NCBI GenBank assembly: GCA_963619325.1
Contig: CAVEVQ010000040.1
Span: 1 to 16,564 of the forward strand
From: UBA1181 sp963619325
GTDB taxonomy: Bacteria > Bacteroidota > Bacteroidia > Bacteroidales > Paludibacteraceae
DNA: 16,564 nucleotides
Reading direction: 5' to 3'
Below are positions 1 to 6,768 of the stretch, piece by piece (the first letter of the stretch is position 1; every line of letters begins with the position of its first letter). The position numbers and the translations under genes were made by a program. The notes beneath the pieces are model-generated. The model saw nothing but the letters and a program-made list of their open reading frames with translations. It was not told the origin of the DNA and made no database searches.

Positions 1-47
1 CGTGCCTGTCACGCACGGGGTCAGGGGTTCGAGTCCCCTACACACCG
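1..47 (+). tRNA. tRNA-Asp (GTC), 3' part only, cut by window edge
   Basis: This is the 3' two thirds of a tRNA. It starts exactly at the anticodon stem (CGTGC), has loop CTGTCAC with anticodon GTC at 8-10, a T arm with loop TTCGAGT, the 3' acceptor strand ACACACC and discriminator G at 47. It is base-for-base identical to the corresponding part of the complete copy at 81-154. The 5' half lies outside the window, so it cannot be said whether this copy is intact. CCA is not encoded. Confidence 0.93.
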
Positions 48-80
48 CTGATAAAGATTCTTTTGATTTAGATATATAAA

Positions 81-154
81 GGTGTGTTAGTTCAGCTGGT
101 TAGAATACGTGCCTGTCACGCACGGGGTCAGGGGTTCGAGTCCCCTACACACCG
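81..154 (+). tRNA. tRNA-Asp (GTC)
   Basis: A complete 74-nt cloverleaf is visible. The acceptor stem is GGTGTGT (81-87) with ACACACC, the D arm contains the AGCTGGTTAGA-type loop, the anticodon stem CGTGC/GCACG (108-112/120-124) closes loop CTGTCAC with GTC at 115-117, and the T stem AGGGG/CCCCT closes loop TTCGAGT. The discriminator is G154, the base expected for aspartate identity. CCA is not encoded (CTG follows), so it must be added after transcription. The gene sits 33 bp after a preceding tRNA-Asp copy and just ahead of a terminator at 195-225, so the two copies were probably transcribed together and processed. Confidence 0.97.
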
Positions 155-194
155 CTGATAAAAGAGGGTATTCATAATTTTTAGTTTTAGATGG

Positions 195-225
195 GAGATT
201 TCTGTGAAGAAGTCTCTTTTTTTTT
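195..225 (+). terminator. Rho-independent terminator of the tRNA-Asp cluster
   Basis: A stem GAGATTTCT (195-203) pairs with AGAAGTCTC (208-216), with one G-T wobble and a GTGA loop, and is followed directly by nine T residues (217-225). It lies 41 bp after the second tRNA on the same strand and faces the convergent acyltransferase gene. On the minus strand no T tract follows the stem, so it should act only on the tRNA transcript. Confidence 0.88.
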
Positions 226-234
226 GTGCCTGTG

Positions 235-254
235 TGTAGGTGGAATCACCTACA
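235..254 (-). other. Perfect hairpin overlapping the acyltransferase stop codon
   Basis: TGTAGGTG (235-242) and CACCTACA (247-254) form a perfect 8-bp stem with a 4-nt loop. The acyltransferase stop codon (246-248 on the minus strand) falls at the loop and stem edge. There is no T tract on either side of the stem in the minus direction, so it is not a classical intrinsic terminator. It may protect the mRNA 3' end, which is inference only. Confidence 0.45.
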
Positions 255-1379
255 ACACCAGGATTTGATTTTATTCTCCATCCTGTCGCACCATGCTTCG
301 AATGACGAGGCAATAAAACGTTGTCTTAAAAGATCAATGACAGTGCAGACGCTGTAGATAGCAATAATGTCTAAAATGGCATAGAGAGGGAAAAATGGTG
401 AAAGAATCTGAACGTCTGCTACATGGAAAATGTCAAAATAGAGGATATTGCGGAGTAGTCTGCAGTCGTGAATCAAATAGACGCCAAACGTGGCTGAAGA
501 TAACTTGTTAATGAAGGCATTGCTGAAATGGAACGATTGGAAGAGTCTGAAAATACATATTGATATTAATGGAACACAAACGCAATATTCAAAGAGTCTA
601 TTTGCTATGGAAAATAATGTCGAGTCTGGCGCGAGAAATCCGAATATATGTTTTTTACCGACTATCGCTCCCCAAAGTATGATGGCGACAAGGAAGTAGA
701 AAGCGGCGTTTGTTGCCTTGATTTGACTGCTACAATGAAGTCTGATGAAAGCTCCTATTAGATAGAAAAAGAGAAGTCGGATTATATCTACATATTGGTT
801 TAAGAGCATGAAACATTGAAAGTAATACAGAAAGAAGAAGATTGACAGCAGAAGGAGAAATCCTCGTTTGTTGAGGTCGCCAATGAACTTATTGATGAGG
901 GGGGAAGCCAATATGACGAGGACGTATGTCGTCGCAAACCACCACATTCCTCCTGTGACGGGTCGTAGAATTATGGCAGAAAGGTCTTTTGCAAAGTCGC
1001 GTATAGAGACATAGGTTAAGTCTTGTATGCCCGTGTTATTGACGATCTTGAAATACAAGAAGACCAGAAAAAAGATGGCTGTTAGTGAAAAGGCATAGAA
1101 GATGATTTGACGGGCGACTTTTCGTATGGAAACACTCTTTTTTAAGCAGACAAAGTAACCTGAAATCATCATAAAAAGAGCAACTCCTATGTGTCCTCCA
1201 GGATATAATGACTCAACAACCAATTTATTGAAATAGATGGCGTCTAAGTTCTCTGCCGTTACTACGTTATGTTCTATCGCACCAAAGCATCCATGAGCTG
1301 ATAGATGGTGCGCAATAATCATCAGCATTGATATAATACGCAGTAATTCAAAATTGCTTTGTCTCGTTTTTGCTTCCAT
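246..1379 (-). CDS. Acyltransferase-3 family membrane protein (putative O-acyltransferase)
   Basis: This 377-residue protein is strongly hydrophobic, with roughly ten membrane segments. It matches the acyltransferase-3 (OafA-like) pattern: an N-terminal LLRIISMLMIIAHH segment carrying the conserved histidine pair (H24, H25), a WWFATTYVLVILASPLIN segment in the middle, and FGVYLIHD near the C terminus. Family members transfer acyl groups, often acetyl, to sugars of surface polysaccharide, lipopolysaccharide or peptidoglycan at the inner membrane. The substrate cannot be told from sequence, and no glycan-cluster genes are adjacent. The ATG at 1379 is preceded by an A-rich leader, usual in Bacteroidota. 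It lies only 27 bp beyond the end of the terminator that closes glmM, and I find no clear promoter between them. It runs convergently with the tRNA-Asp genes. Confidence 0.85.
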   Translation of the reverse strand: MEAKTRQSNFELLRIISMLMIIAHHLSAHGCFGAIEHNVVTAENLDAIYFNKLVVESLYPGGHIGVALFMMISGYFVCLKKSVSIRKVARQIIFYAFSLTAIFFLVFLYFKIVNNTGIQDLTYVSIRDFAKDLSAIILRPVTGGMWWFATTYVLVILASPLINKFIGDLNKRGFLLLLSIFFFLYYFQCFMLLNQYVDIIRLLFFYLIGAFIRLHCSSQIKATNAAFYFLVAIILWGAIVGKKHIFGFLAPDSTLFSIANRLFEYCVCVPLISICIFRLFQSFHFSNAFINKLSSATFGVYLIHDCRLLRNILYFDIFHVADVQILSPFFPLYAILDIIAIYSVCTVIDLLRQRFIASSFEAWCDRMENKIKSWCCR

Positions 1380-1406
1380 TTTTTTATGATTTTTTTTGGA
1401 TAGGCA

Positions 1407-1444
1407 TAAAAAAGCAGTCTCAGAATTGCTTCAAAGACTGCTTT
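1407..1444 (-). terminator. Rho-independent terminator after glmM
   Basis: Read on the minus strand, AAAGCAGTCT and AGACTGCTTT (1435-1444 and 1411-1420) form a perfect 10-bp stem around a 14-nt loop that can itself fold (GAA-GCAA-TTC), followed by further T residues. It starts 15 bp beyond the glmM stop codon and so closes the upstream operon. Confidence 0.87.
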
Positions 1445-1458
1445 CAATATGAAGTCTG

Positions 1459-2850
1459 CTATTTCTTCTTGCAAATCTCCTCAATCTCGCTCATGATTTT
1501 CTTTGCCAAGTCATTAGCTTCTGCTTCGGTGTGGGCTTCGGAGTAGATGCGGATGATAGGTTCCGTGTTCGACTTGCGGAGGTGTACCCATGAGTCGGCA
1601 AAGTCAATTTTTACGCCGTCAATGTCGTTCACCCGTTCGTTGGCGTATTTCTCCTTCATCTGCGACAGAATGTCGTCTACCTTGATGTCTGGTGTCAACT
1701 GAATTTTGTTCTTCGAAATGAAGTAATTAGGATAGGTCTTGCGCAATTCAGACACTTTCATTTTCTTTTCTGCCAAAAGCGACAAGAAAAGGGCGATTCC
1801 AACGAGGGCGTCGCGACCGTAATGGGCTTTGGGATAGATGACGCCGCCATTGCCTTCTCCGCCAATCACGGCGTTGGTTTCTTTCATCTTTGTAACGACA
1901 TTGACTTCGCCTACGGCCGCCGCATGATAAATTCCTCCGTGTGCGTCTGTTACGTCTCTCAATGCGCGTGTGGAACTGAGGTTGGAAACAGTGTTGCCCG
2001 GCGTGTGGTTCAAAATATAGTCGGCTACGGACACCAACGTGTATTCTTCGCCAAACATAGAGCCGTCTTCGCAGATAATCGCCAAGCGATCTACGTCAGG
2101 GTCTACTACGAAGCCTACATCAGCGATGCCCTTCTTCATTTCATCTGAAATCTGAGTGAGATTGGCGGGCAATGGCTCTGGATTGTGTGCGAAATGTCCA
2201 TTTGCCTCGCAGTTGAGTTTTATGACCTTGTCAACGCCTAATTCTTCGAGCAACTTTGGTAAAATCAATCCGCCGACAGAGTTCACACAGTCGATTGCCA
2301 CCGTGAAATTCGCTTTCTCAATGGCCTTTTTATTCACTATGTCTAATTTGAGCACGTCTTTGATGTGTGTCTCCGTATAGTCTTCGTGGTTTACGCTGCC
2401 TAAATCGTCTACTTCGGCAAATGTAAACTGGTCTTTGTCCGCCAATGCCAACACCTCTTTCCCGTCTTTGTCGCTCAAGAACTCTCCGTCGCTGTTGAGC
2501 AGTTTGAGGGCGTTCCATTGCTTGGGATTATGGCTTGCTGTGATGATGATTCCACCGATGGCTTTCTCTTTCTTCACTGCAATCTCAGTGGTTGGTGTCG
2601 TCGCCATACCAATGTTTACCACGTCAACACCTACCCCAACAAGGGTTGCCTCAACTAATGATTCCACCATCGGACCAGAGATTCTCGCATCTCGGCCGAC
2701 AACGATTTTCTTATTGTCGCCTTCACTATGCGCTTTCAGCCAGGTGGCAAATGCAGCAGTGAATTTTACTATATCTAATGGAGTGAGGTTGTCGCCGACG
2801 CTACCGCCGATCGTTCCTCTGATTCCTGAAATTGACTTGATTAATGACAT
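1459..2850 (-). CDS. glmM: Phosphoglucosamine mutase / phosphohexomutase
   Basis: This cytoplasmic enzyme of 463 residues, normal for the family, interconverts glucosamine-6-phosphate and glucosamine-1-phosphate on the way to UDP-GlcNAc for peptidoglycan and lipopolysaccharide. All four alpha-D-phosphohexomutase signatures are present. The phosphoserine loop is TASHNP with S106, the metal-binding loop is DPDVDR (D250, D252, D254), the sugar-binding loop is GEGNGG (331-336), and the phosphate-binding loop is RKSNTEP (425-431). The sugar loop is GEGNGG rather than the GEQSGH-type loop of E. coli GlmM, a form I associate with Bacteroidota and archaeal-type mutases. A phosphomannomutase or mixed activity therefore cannot be excluded. 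It starts 19 bp after uvrA ends, so it is likely co-transcribed with it, and it ends at a strong terminator. Confidence 0.9.
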   Translation of the reverse strand: MSLIKSISGIRGTIGGSVGDNLTPLDIVKFTAAFATWLKAHSEGDNKKIVVGRDARISGPMVESLVEATLVGVGVDVVNIGMATTPTTEIAVKKEKAIGGIIITASHNPKQWNALKLLNSDGEFLSDKDGKEVLALADKDQFTFAEVDDLGSVNHEDYTETHIKDVLKLDIVNKKAIEKANFTVAIDCVNSVGGLILPKLLEELGVDKVIKLNCEANGHFAHNPEPLPANLTQISDEMKKGIADVGFVVDPDVDRLAIICEDGSMFGEEYTLVSVADYILNHTPGNTVSNLSSTRALRDVTDAHGGIYHAAAVGEVNVVTKMKETNAVIGGEGNGGVIYPKAHYGRDALVGIALFLSLLAEKKMKVSELRKTYPNYFISKNKIQLTPDIKVDDILSQMKEKYANERVNDIDGVKIDFADSWVHLRKSNTEPIIRIYSEAHTEAEANDLAKKIMSEIEEICKKK

Positions 2851-2869
2851 GCTTTTTTTATTTATCTTA

Positions 2870-5758
2870 TTAGATTAACTCGGTCTTTAAAAATTTACCT
2901 GTCAGACTGTTGGGGTTGTCGGCTATTTCTTCTGGCGTTCCTGTAGCAACGACTTTTCCTCCATTCCGCCCCCCCTCTGGACCTATGTCAATGATGTAGT
3001 CCGCCATTTTAGCTACGTCTAAGTTATGCTCGATGACGATGACGGTGTTGCCTCTCTCCACTAAGCGGTTGAGTACGTCTAATAGTATGCGTATATCCTC
3101 GAAGTGGAGTCCTGTGGTCGGTTCGTCTAAGATGTATACAGTGTTGCCTGTTTCTCGTTTCATCAGCTCTGTGGCGAGCTTGATTCGTTGGCTCTCACCT
3201 CCCGACAGAGTGGTAGATGGTTGCCCGAGCTTTATATAGCCTAATCCGATTTCTTGCAGGGTCTTGACTTTGTGATAGATGGTCGGAATGTTCTCGAAAA
3301 ACTCGACTGCCATGTTGATGGTCAGGTCTAACACGTCGGCAATGGATTTCCCTTTGAAACGGACTTCCAATGTCTCCCGATTGTAGCGTTTCCCTTGGCA
3401 GGTTTCACAAGGCACTAACACGTCGGGCAGGAAATTCATCTCAATGGTTCTATATCCGTTTCCTGTACATGTCTCGCATCGTCCGCCTTTCACGTTGAAC
3501 GAGAAACGCCCCGGCTTGTAACCTCTCATTTTGGATTCGGGAAGGGAAACGAACAACTCGCGAATGTCGCCAAACAAACCTGTGTATGTGGCGGGGTTGG
3601 AGCGTGGCGTCCTCCCGATAGGAGATTGGTCTACGTTGATTACTTTGTCTACGAATTCTATTCCTTCAATGCTATCGTAGGGCAACGGATCCTGCAAAGA
3701 ATTATAGAAATGTTGACTTAGAATAGGTTGTAGGGTGGCGTTGATCAAAGTTGATTTTCCACTTCCCGAGACACCTGTTACGCAAATGAGTTTGTTGAGT
3801 GGAAATGAAACTGTAATGTTTTTCAGATTGTTGCCTCTGACTCCTCGGAGGGTGATGCAATTGCCACTGCCGTCTCTACGTTTCTTCGGAACTTCAATTT
3901 TCTTGATTCCGTTGAGGTAGTCGGCTGTAATGGTGTGTGTCTTGACCATTTCTCGAGGCATTCCGGAGAATACCACTTCACCTCCTTTCCGACCTGCAAA
4001 CGGGCCAATGTCGACCACATAATCGGCCTCTAACATCATATCTTTGTCATGCTCCACTACGATGACGGAGTTGCCTATGTCTCGTAGCTTCTTCAACGAC
4101 TCAATCAGACGGACATTGTCTCGCTGATGCAGTCCGATGCTTGGTTCATCCAATATGTAGAGTACGTTGACCAATTGGGAGCCAATCTGCGTCGCTAAGC
4201 GAATACGCTGGTTCTCTCCTCCAGAAAGGGTGGCAGACGCCCGGTTGAGCGATAGGTATTCCAATCCTACATCAACCATAAATTGTAGTCGGTTCTTGAT
4301 TTCCTTTAGAATCAATTCTGCAATGGTATATTGCTGCTTTGTCATTTGCTCGGGAACCTTCTCAATCCAGTTGATTAGTTCCGCAATATCCATGTTGGCA
4401 AGGTCTGCTATGTTCTTGTCCGCAATGCGGAAATGCAGTGCCTCTTGATTTAGTCTGGCTCCGTGGCAGACAGGACATACAACTTGTCTGCTAAATTGTC
4501 CCGCCCATTTCTGTGCGGTCGCCGAGGCGTCTGTCTCTTGCTGCAACTCAATATAGTGAATGACACCTTCAAAAAGGCATGTCATCTTGCTTGCTCCCAA
4601 TGATTCGTTGGTGACGCAGACACGTTCGTCTGTTCCGTTGAGAATGACGTCGAGCGCCTCCTCCGGAATCTCCGAAATGGGGTCTTTGAGTGAGAAGTCA
4701 TATCGATTGGCAATGGCTTCCAATTGCCAGAAGAAAAGATTTTTTTTGTATTTGCCTAAAGGAATGATGCCTCCGTTGTAGATGCTGATGGATTTGTCAG
4801 GAATGATTTTGTTCATGTCGAAGACATTGACCATTCCGATTCCTTTGCATTTGTGGCAGCTTCCGTGGGGCGAGTTGAACGAGAAATTATGAGGGGCAGG
4901 CTCTGCGTATGAGATGCCGGACGTCGGACACATTAGATGTCGACTGAAATGGCGGAGCAACTGTTTCCCCTCTTCTTTGTTTTTGCGAAGAACGACGAGT
5001 GTTCCTTTGCCTTGCTTCAGAGCAGTGCGGATAGACTCTTTCACTCGTTGCTCGTTCATCTCTGAGACTACAAGTTTGTCGATGAGAATCTCGATGGTGT
5101 GGTTCTTGTAACGGTCTAACTTCATACCGTGGACTATCTGTCGTAGCTCGCCATCTACACGTACGGTGAGATAGCCACGCTTGCGGATCTGCTCGAAGAG
5201 TTCCTTATAGTGTCCTTTTCGTGCTGTGATGACAGGAGCAAGCAGGTAGATGGGGTCTCCAGTATACTCTTTCTTTATCAGTTCGATGATTTGATCTTCG
5301 GAGTATTTCACCATCTTCTCGCCAGTGACATACGAGAAGGCTTCTCCCGCACGGGCGAAAAGCAGACGGAGGTAGTCATAGACCTCGGTGGTCGTTCCTA
5401 CGGTGGAACGTGGATTTTTATTGGTTGTTTTCTGTTCAATGGAGATGACGGGCGACAAACCTGTGATCTTGTCTACGTCTGGACGCTCCATATTGCCCAG
5501 AAAATTGCGGGCGTAGGCAGAGAATGTGTCAATGTAGCGGCGTTGCCCCTCGGCATAGATAGTGTCGAAAGCGAGTGAAGACTTTCCGCTTCCACTCATA
5601 CCTGTGATCACCACGAGACTGTCTCGTGGTATTGAAACATCGATGTTTTTGAGGTTGTGGACTCTCGCACCAAAAACTTCGATTTTGTTGGTTGGCGAGT
5701 CCTCTTTTTCGTTCTCTCTTTCCAATGCGTCTTTCCCTGTTTCCACCTCTTGATTCAT
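2870..5758 (-). CDS. uvrA: Excinuclease ABC subunit A
   Basis: UvrA is the damage-sensing ATPase of nucleotide excision repair; it dimerises and loads UvrB on lesions. At 962 residues it is of ordinary length. Two ABC modules are complete: Walker A GMSGSGKSS (53-61), signature LSGGENQR (511-518) and Walker B LYILDEPS (533-540) in the first, and GVSGSGKST (662-670), LSGGESQR (851-858) and YILDEPTTGLH (875-885) in the second. Zinc-binding pairs are C428/C431, and C761/C764 with C784/C787. The first zinc module is irregular: C277-P-T-S280 replaces CxxC, while C301/C304 remain. About 20 charged residues precede the conserved core. A TAnnTTTG match lies 21 bp upstream, so the gene may have its own promoter as well as operon transcription. 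Confidence 0.97.
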   Translation of the reverse strand: MNQEVETGKDALERENEKEDSPTNKIEVFGARVHNLKNIDVSIPRDSLVVITGMSGSGKSSLAFDTIYAEGQRRYIDTFSAYARNFLGNMERPDVDKITGLSPVISIEQKTTNKNPRSTVGTTTEVYDYLRLLFARAGEAFSYVTGEKMVKYSEDQIIELIKKEYTGDPIYLLAPVITARKGHYKELFEQIRKRGYLTVRVDGELRQIVHGMKLDRYKNHTIEILIDKLVVSEMNEQRVKESIRTALKQGKGTLVVLRKNKEEGKQLLRHFSRHLMCPTSGISYAEPAPHNFSFNSPHGSCHKCKGIGMVNVFDMNKIIPDKSISIYNGGIIPLGKYKKNLFFWQLEAIANRYDFSLKDPISEIPEEALDVILNGTDERVCVTNESLGASKMTCLFEGVIHYIELQQETDASATAQKWAGQFSRQVVCPVCHGARLNQEALHFRIADKNIADLANMDIAELINWIEKVPEQMTKQQYTIAELILKEIKNRLQFMVDVGLEYLSLNRASATLSGGENQRIRLATQIGSQLVNVLYILDEPSIGLHQRDNVRLIESLKKLRDIGNSVIVVEHDKDMMLEADYVVDIGPFAGRKGGEVVFSGMPREMVKTHTITADYLNGIKKIEVPKKRRDGSGNCITLRGVRGNNLKNITVSFPLNKLICVTGVSGSGKSTLINATLQPILSQHFYNSLQDPLPYDSIEGIEFVDKVINVDQSPIGRTPRSNPATYTGLFGDIRELFVSLPESKMRGYKPGRFSFNVKGGRCETCTGNGYRTIEMNFLPDVLVPCETCQGKRYNRETLEVRFKGKSIADVLDLTINMAVEFFENIPTIYHKVKTLQEIGLGYIKLGQPSTTLSGGESQRIKLATELMKRETGNTVYILDEPTTGLHFEDIRILLDVLNRLVERGNTVIVIEHNLDVAKMADYIIDIGPEGGRNGGKVVATGTPEEIADNPNSLTGKFLKTELI

Positions 5759-5778
5759 ACTAATCTGAGTTTATATAG

Positions 5779-5786
5779 CAAAATTA
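5779..5786 (-). promoter_or_regulatory. Candidate Bacteroidota -7 element ahead of uvrA
   Basis: On the minus strand this reads TAATTTTG, a full match to TAnnTTTG. It implies a leader of roughly 14 nt to the uvrA ATG at 5758. No TTG at the usual -33 spacing is seen, so confidence is limited. Confidence 0.4.
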
Positions 5787-5794
5787 AGTAAATC

Positions 5795-5816
5795 AACGCA
5801 ATAATGTGCGTTTTTT
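5795..5816. terminator. Short hairpin between the DUF4380 gene and uvrA
   Basis: AACGCA (5795-5800) and TGCGTT (5807-5812) form a 6-bp stem with a 6-nt loop. On the + strand it is followed by TTTT, but no + strand gene precedes it. On the minus strand it lies 13 bp after the DUF4380 stop codon and is followed by the weaker tract GATTTACTTAATTTT. It could partly attenuate transcription into uvrA, or be incidental. Confidence 0.3.
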
Positions 5817-5825
5817 ATGCCAAAA

Positions 5826-6731
5826 TCAGATAACGGACGGTGTTACGCTCCAAATGGATCGTGTGTTCATGCTCTCGCCAGGCTGCAGTGTCTTGTAGGG
5901 TGCGTGATATTCCAACTCCAACAGACATTTTTTGGGGTCTGCGCAGACGAAATTGTAGAGTTCTATTTCGGTCTGCTCTATGTGTAGTTCTGATTGCGGA
6001 TGGTGCTCAAAGGTGAGTTTCAGCCATTCCTCTCCGCATTGGGCGAAAATTACGGGTTCTTCCGTCTTTAGATAAGCCTTTCCTGTACATTCTTCAAATT
6101 TTCCGTCGTAATTCTCGGGCGTGAACGAGAAGAAACCGTTCTCTATCTTGTAGGTTGGTCTGCCTTGCCAGGGGTGTGACGGTTCGCCTAAATGGAAATC
6201 TTCGGGCGACTTGATTGGCACGAGGTTCTTGTTCATACCGTTGACACGGGTGATGAGCCACAAATCCCAAGAGACGGGTGTTTGGCGTATGTTGGTGGCT
6301 TTCACTTCGAAAAAAAAGTTCCCATTCTCTTCAATACGCATTGTCTTAGTGAGCGAAATGCCACTGATAGGAGAGTCTTCCCCTTTGATAATCAATTTGT
6401 TGTGTGTTTGATATAGCACTTCGTAGCTTCCGAAACTGATATAGGGGTCGGGTGGCCAGAAGAGGTCGGAGTCTATCTTCTCTCTGTTGAGTGTCTGTTG
6501 TTTCCACCATTGACTCTGCGGACCCAACCACACTTCATGACCGTTATATCCGCGGAAGTCTAACATGTCGGGAGCAGGCCTGAGTCGGTCGGAGTCGCTC
6601 TCGTTCCACATTGTAGGGTCGCTCTCCAAAAGGTTGGGTTGACCGATTCTGTTGTAAGATACGACTCGTCCGCCTACCTCTAACAAGATTTGCGCCTCGA
6701 ATCCTCCGTTCTCTATTCTGATTAATGACAT
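5826..6731 (-). CDS. DUF4380-type protein of unknown function
   Basis: The 301-residue protein has no signal peptide or membrane segment, so it should be cytoplasmic. I recognise it tentatively as a DUF4380 family member. It opens with ENGGFEAQILLEVGGRVVSY and then LESDPTMWNE, followed by an aromatic stretch around GHEVWLGPQSQWW, and continues with alternating strand-like segments to the end. The GGRV opening and the all-beta look resemble aldose-1-epimerase-like folds, so carbohydrate binding or epimerisation is possible, but I see no catalytic signature I can name. It sits in a tight same-strand run between the ABC-F gene (37 bp upstream) and uvrA (67 bp downstream), so it is probably transcribed with housekeeping genes. 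Family call moderate, function unknown. Confidence 0.65.
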   Translation of the reverse strand: MSLIRIENGGFEAQILLEVGGRVVSYNRIGQPNLLESDPTMWNESDSDRLRPAPDMLDFRGYNGHEVWLGPQSQWWKQQTLNREKIDSDLFWPPDPYISFGSYEVLYQTHNKLIIKGEDSPISGISLTKTMRIEENGNFFFEVKATNIRQTPVSWDLWLITRVNGMNKNLVPIKSPEDFHLGEPSHPWQGRPTYKIENGFFSFTPENYDGKFEECTGKAYLKTEEPVIFAQCGEEWLKLTFEHHPQSELHIEQTEIELYNFVCADPKKCLLELEYHAPYKTLQPGESMNTRSIWSVTPSVI

Positions 6732-6768
6732 GTCGTTTAGTGATGTTTGCGAATCTTTTTATGTAAGT

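Noticed and set aside
128..313. Minus-strand 61-codon frame spanning tRNA-Asp, terminator and the acyltransferase end
   Set aside because: It overlaps a tRNA on the opposite strand and a real gene on its own strand in another frame; not a credible gene.
2435..2878. Plus-strand open frame of 147 codons opposite glmM
   Set aside because: It lies opposite the GlmM catalytic serine region; the Ser/Pro/Thr-rich product is typical antisense noise.
5210..5578. Plus-strand open frame of 122 codons opposite uvrA
   Set aside because: It is opposite the conserved Walker A region of UvrA and has no independent coding evidence.
5795..5816. Plus-strand intrinsic terminator as evidence for a hidden + strand gene
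   Set aside because: The hairpin with four T residues looks right, but there is no + strand gene upstream of it; 5826-6731 and uvrA are both minus-strand genes.
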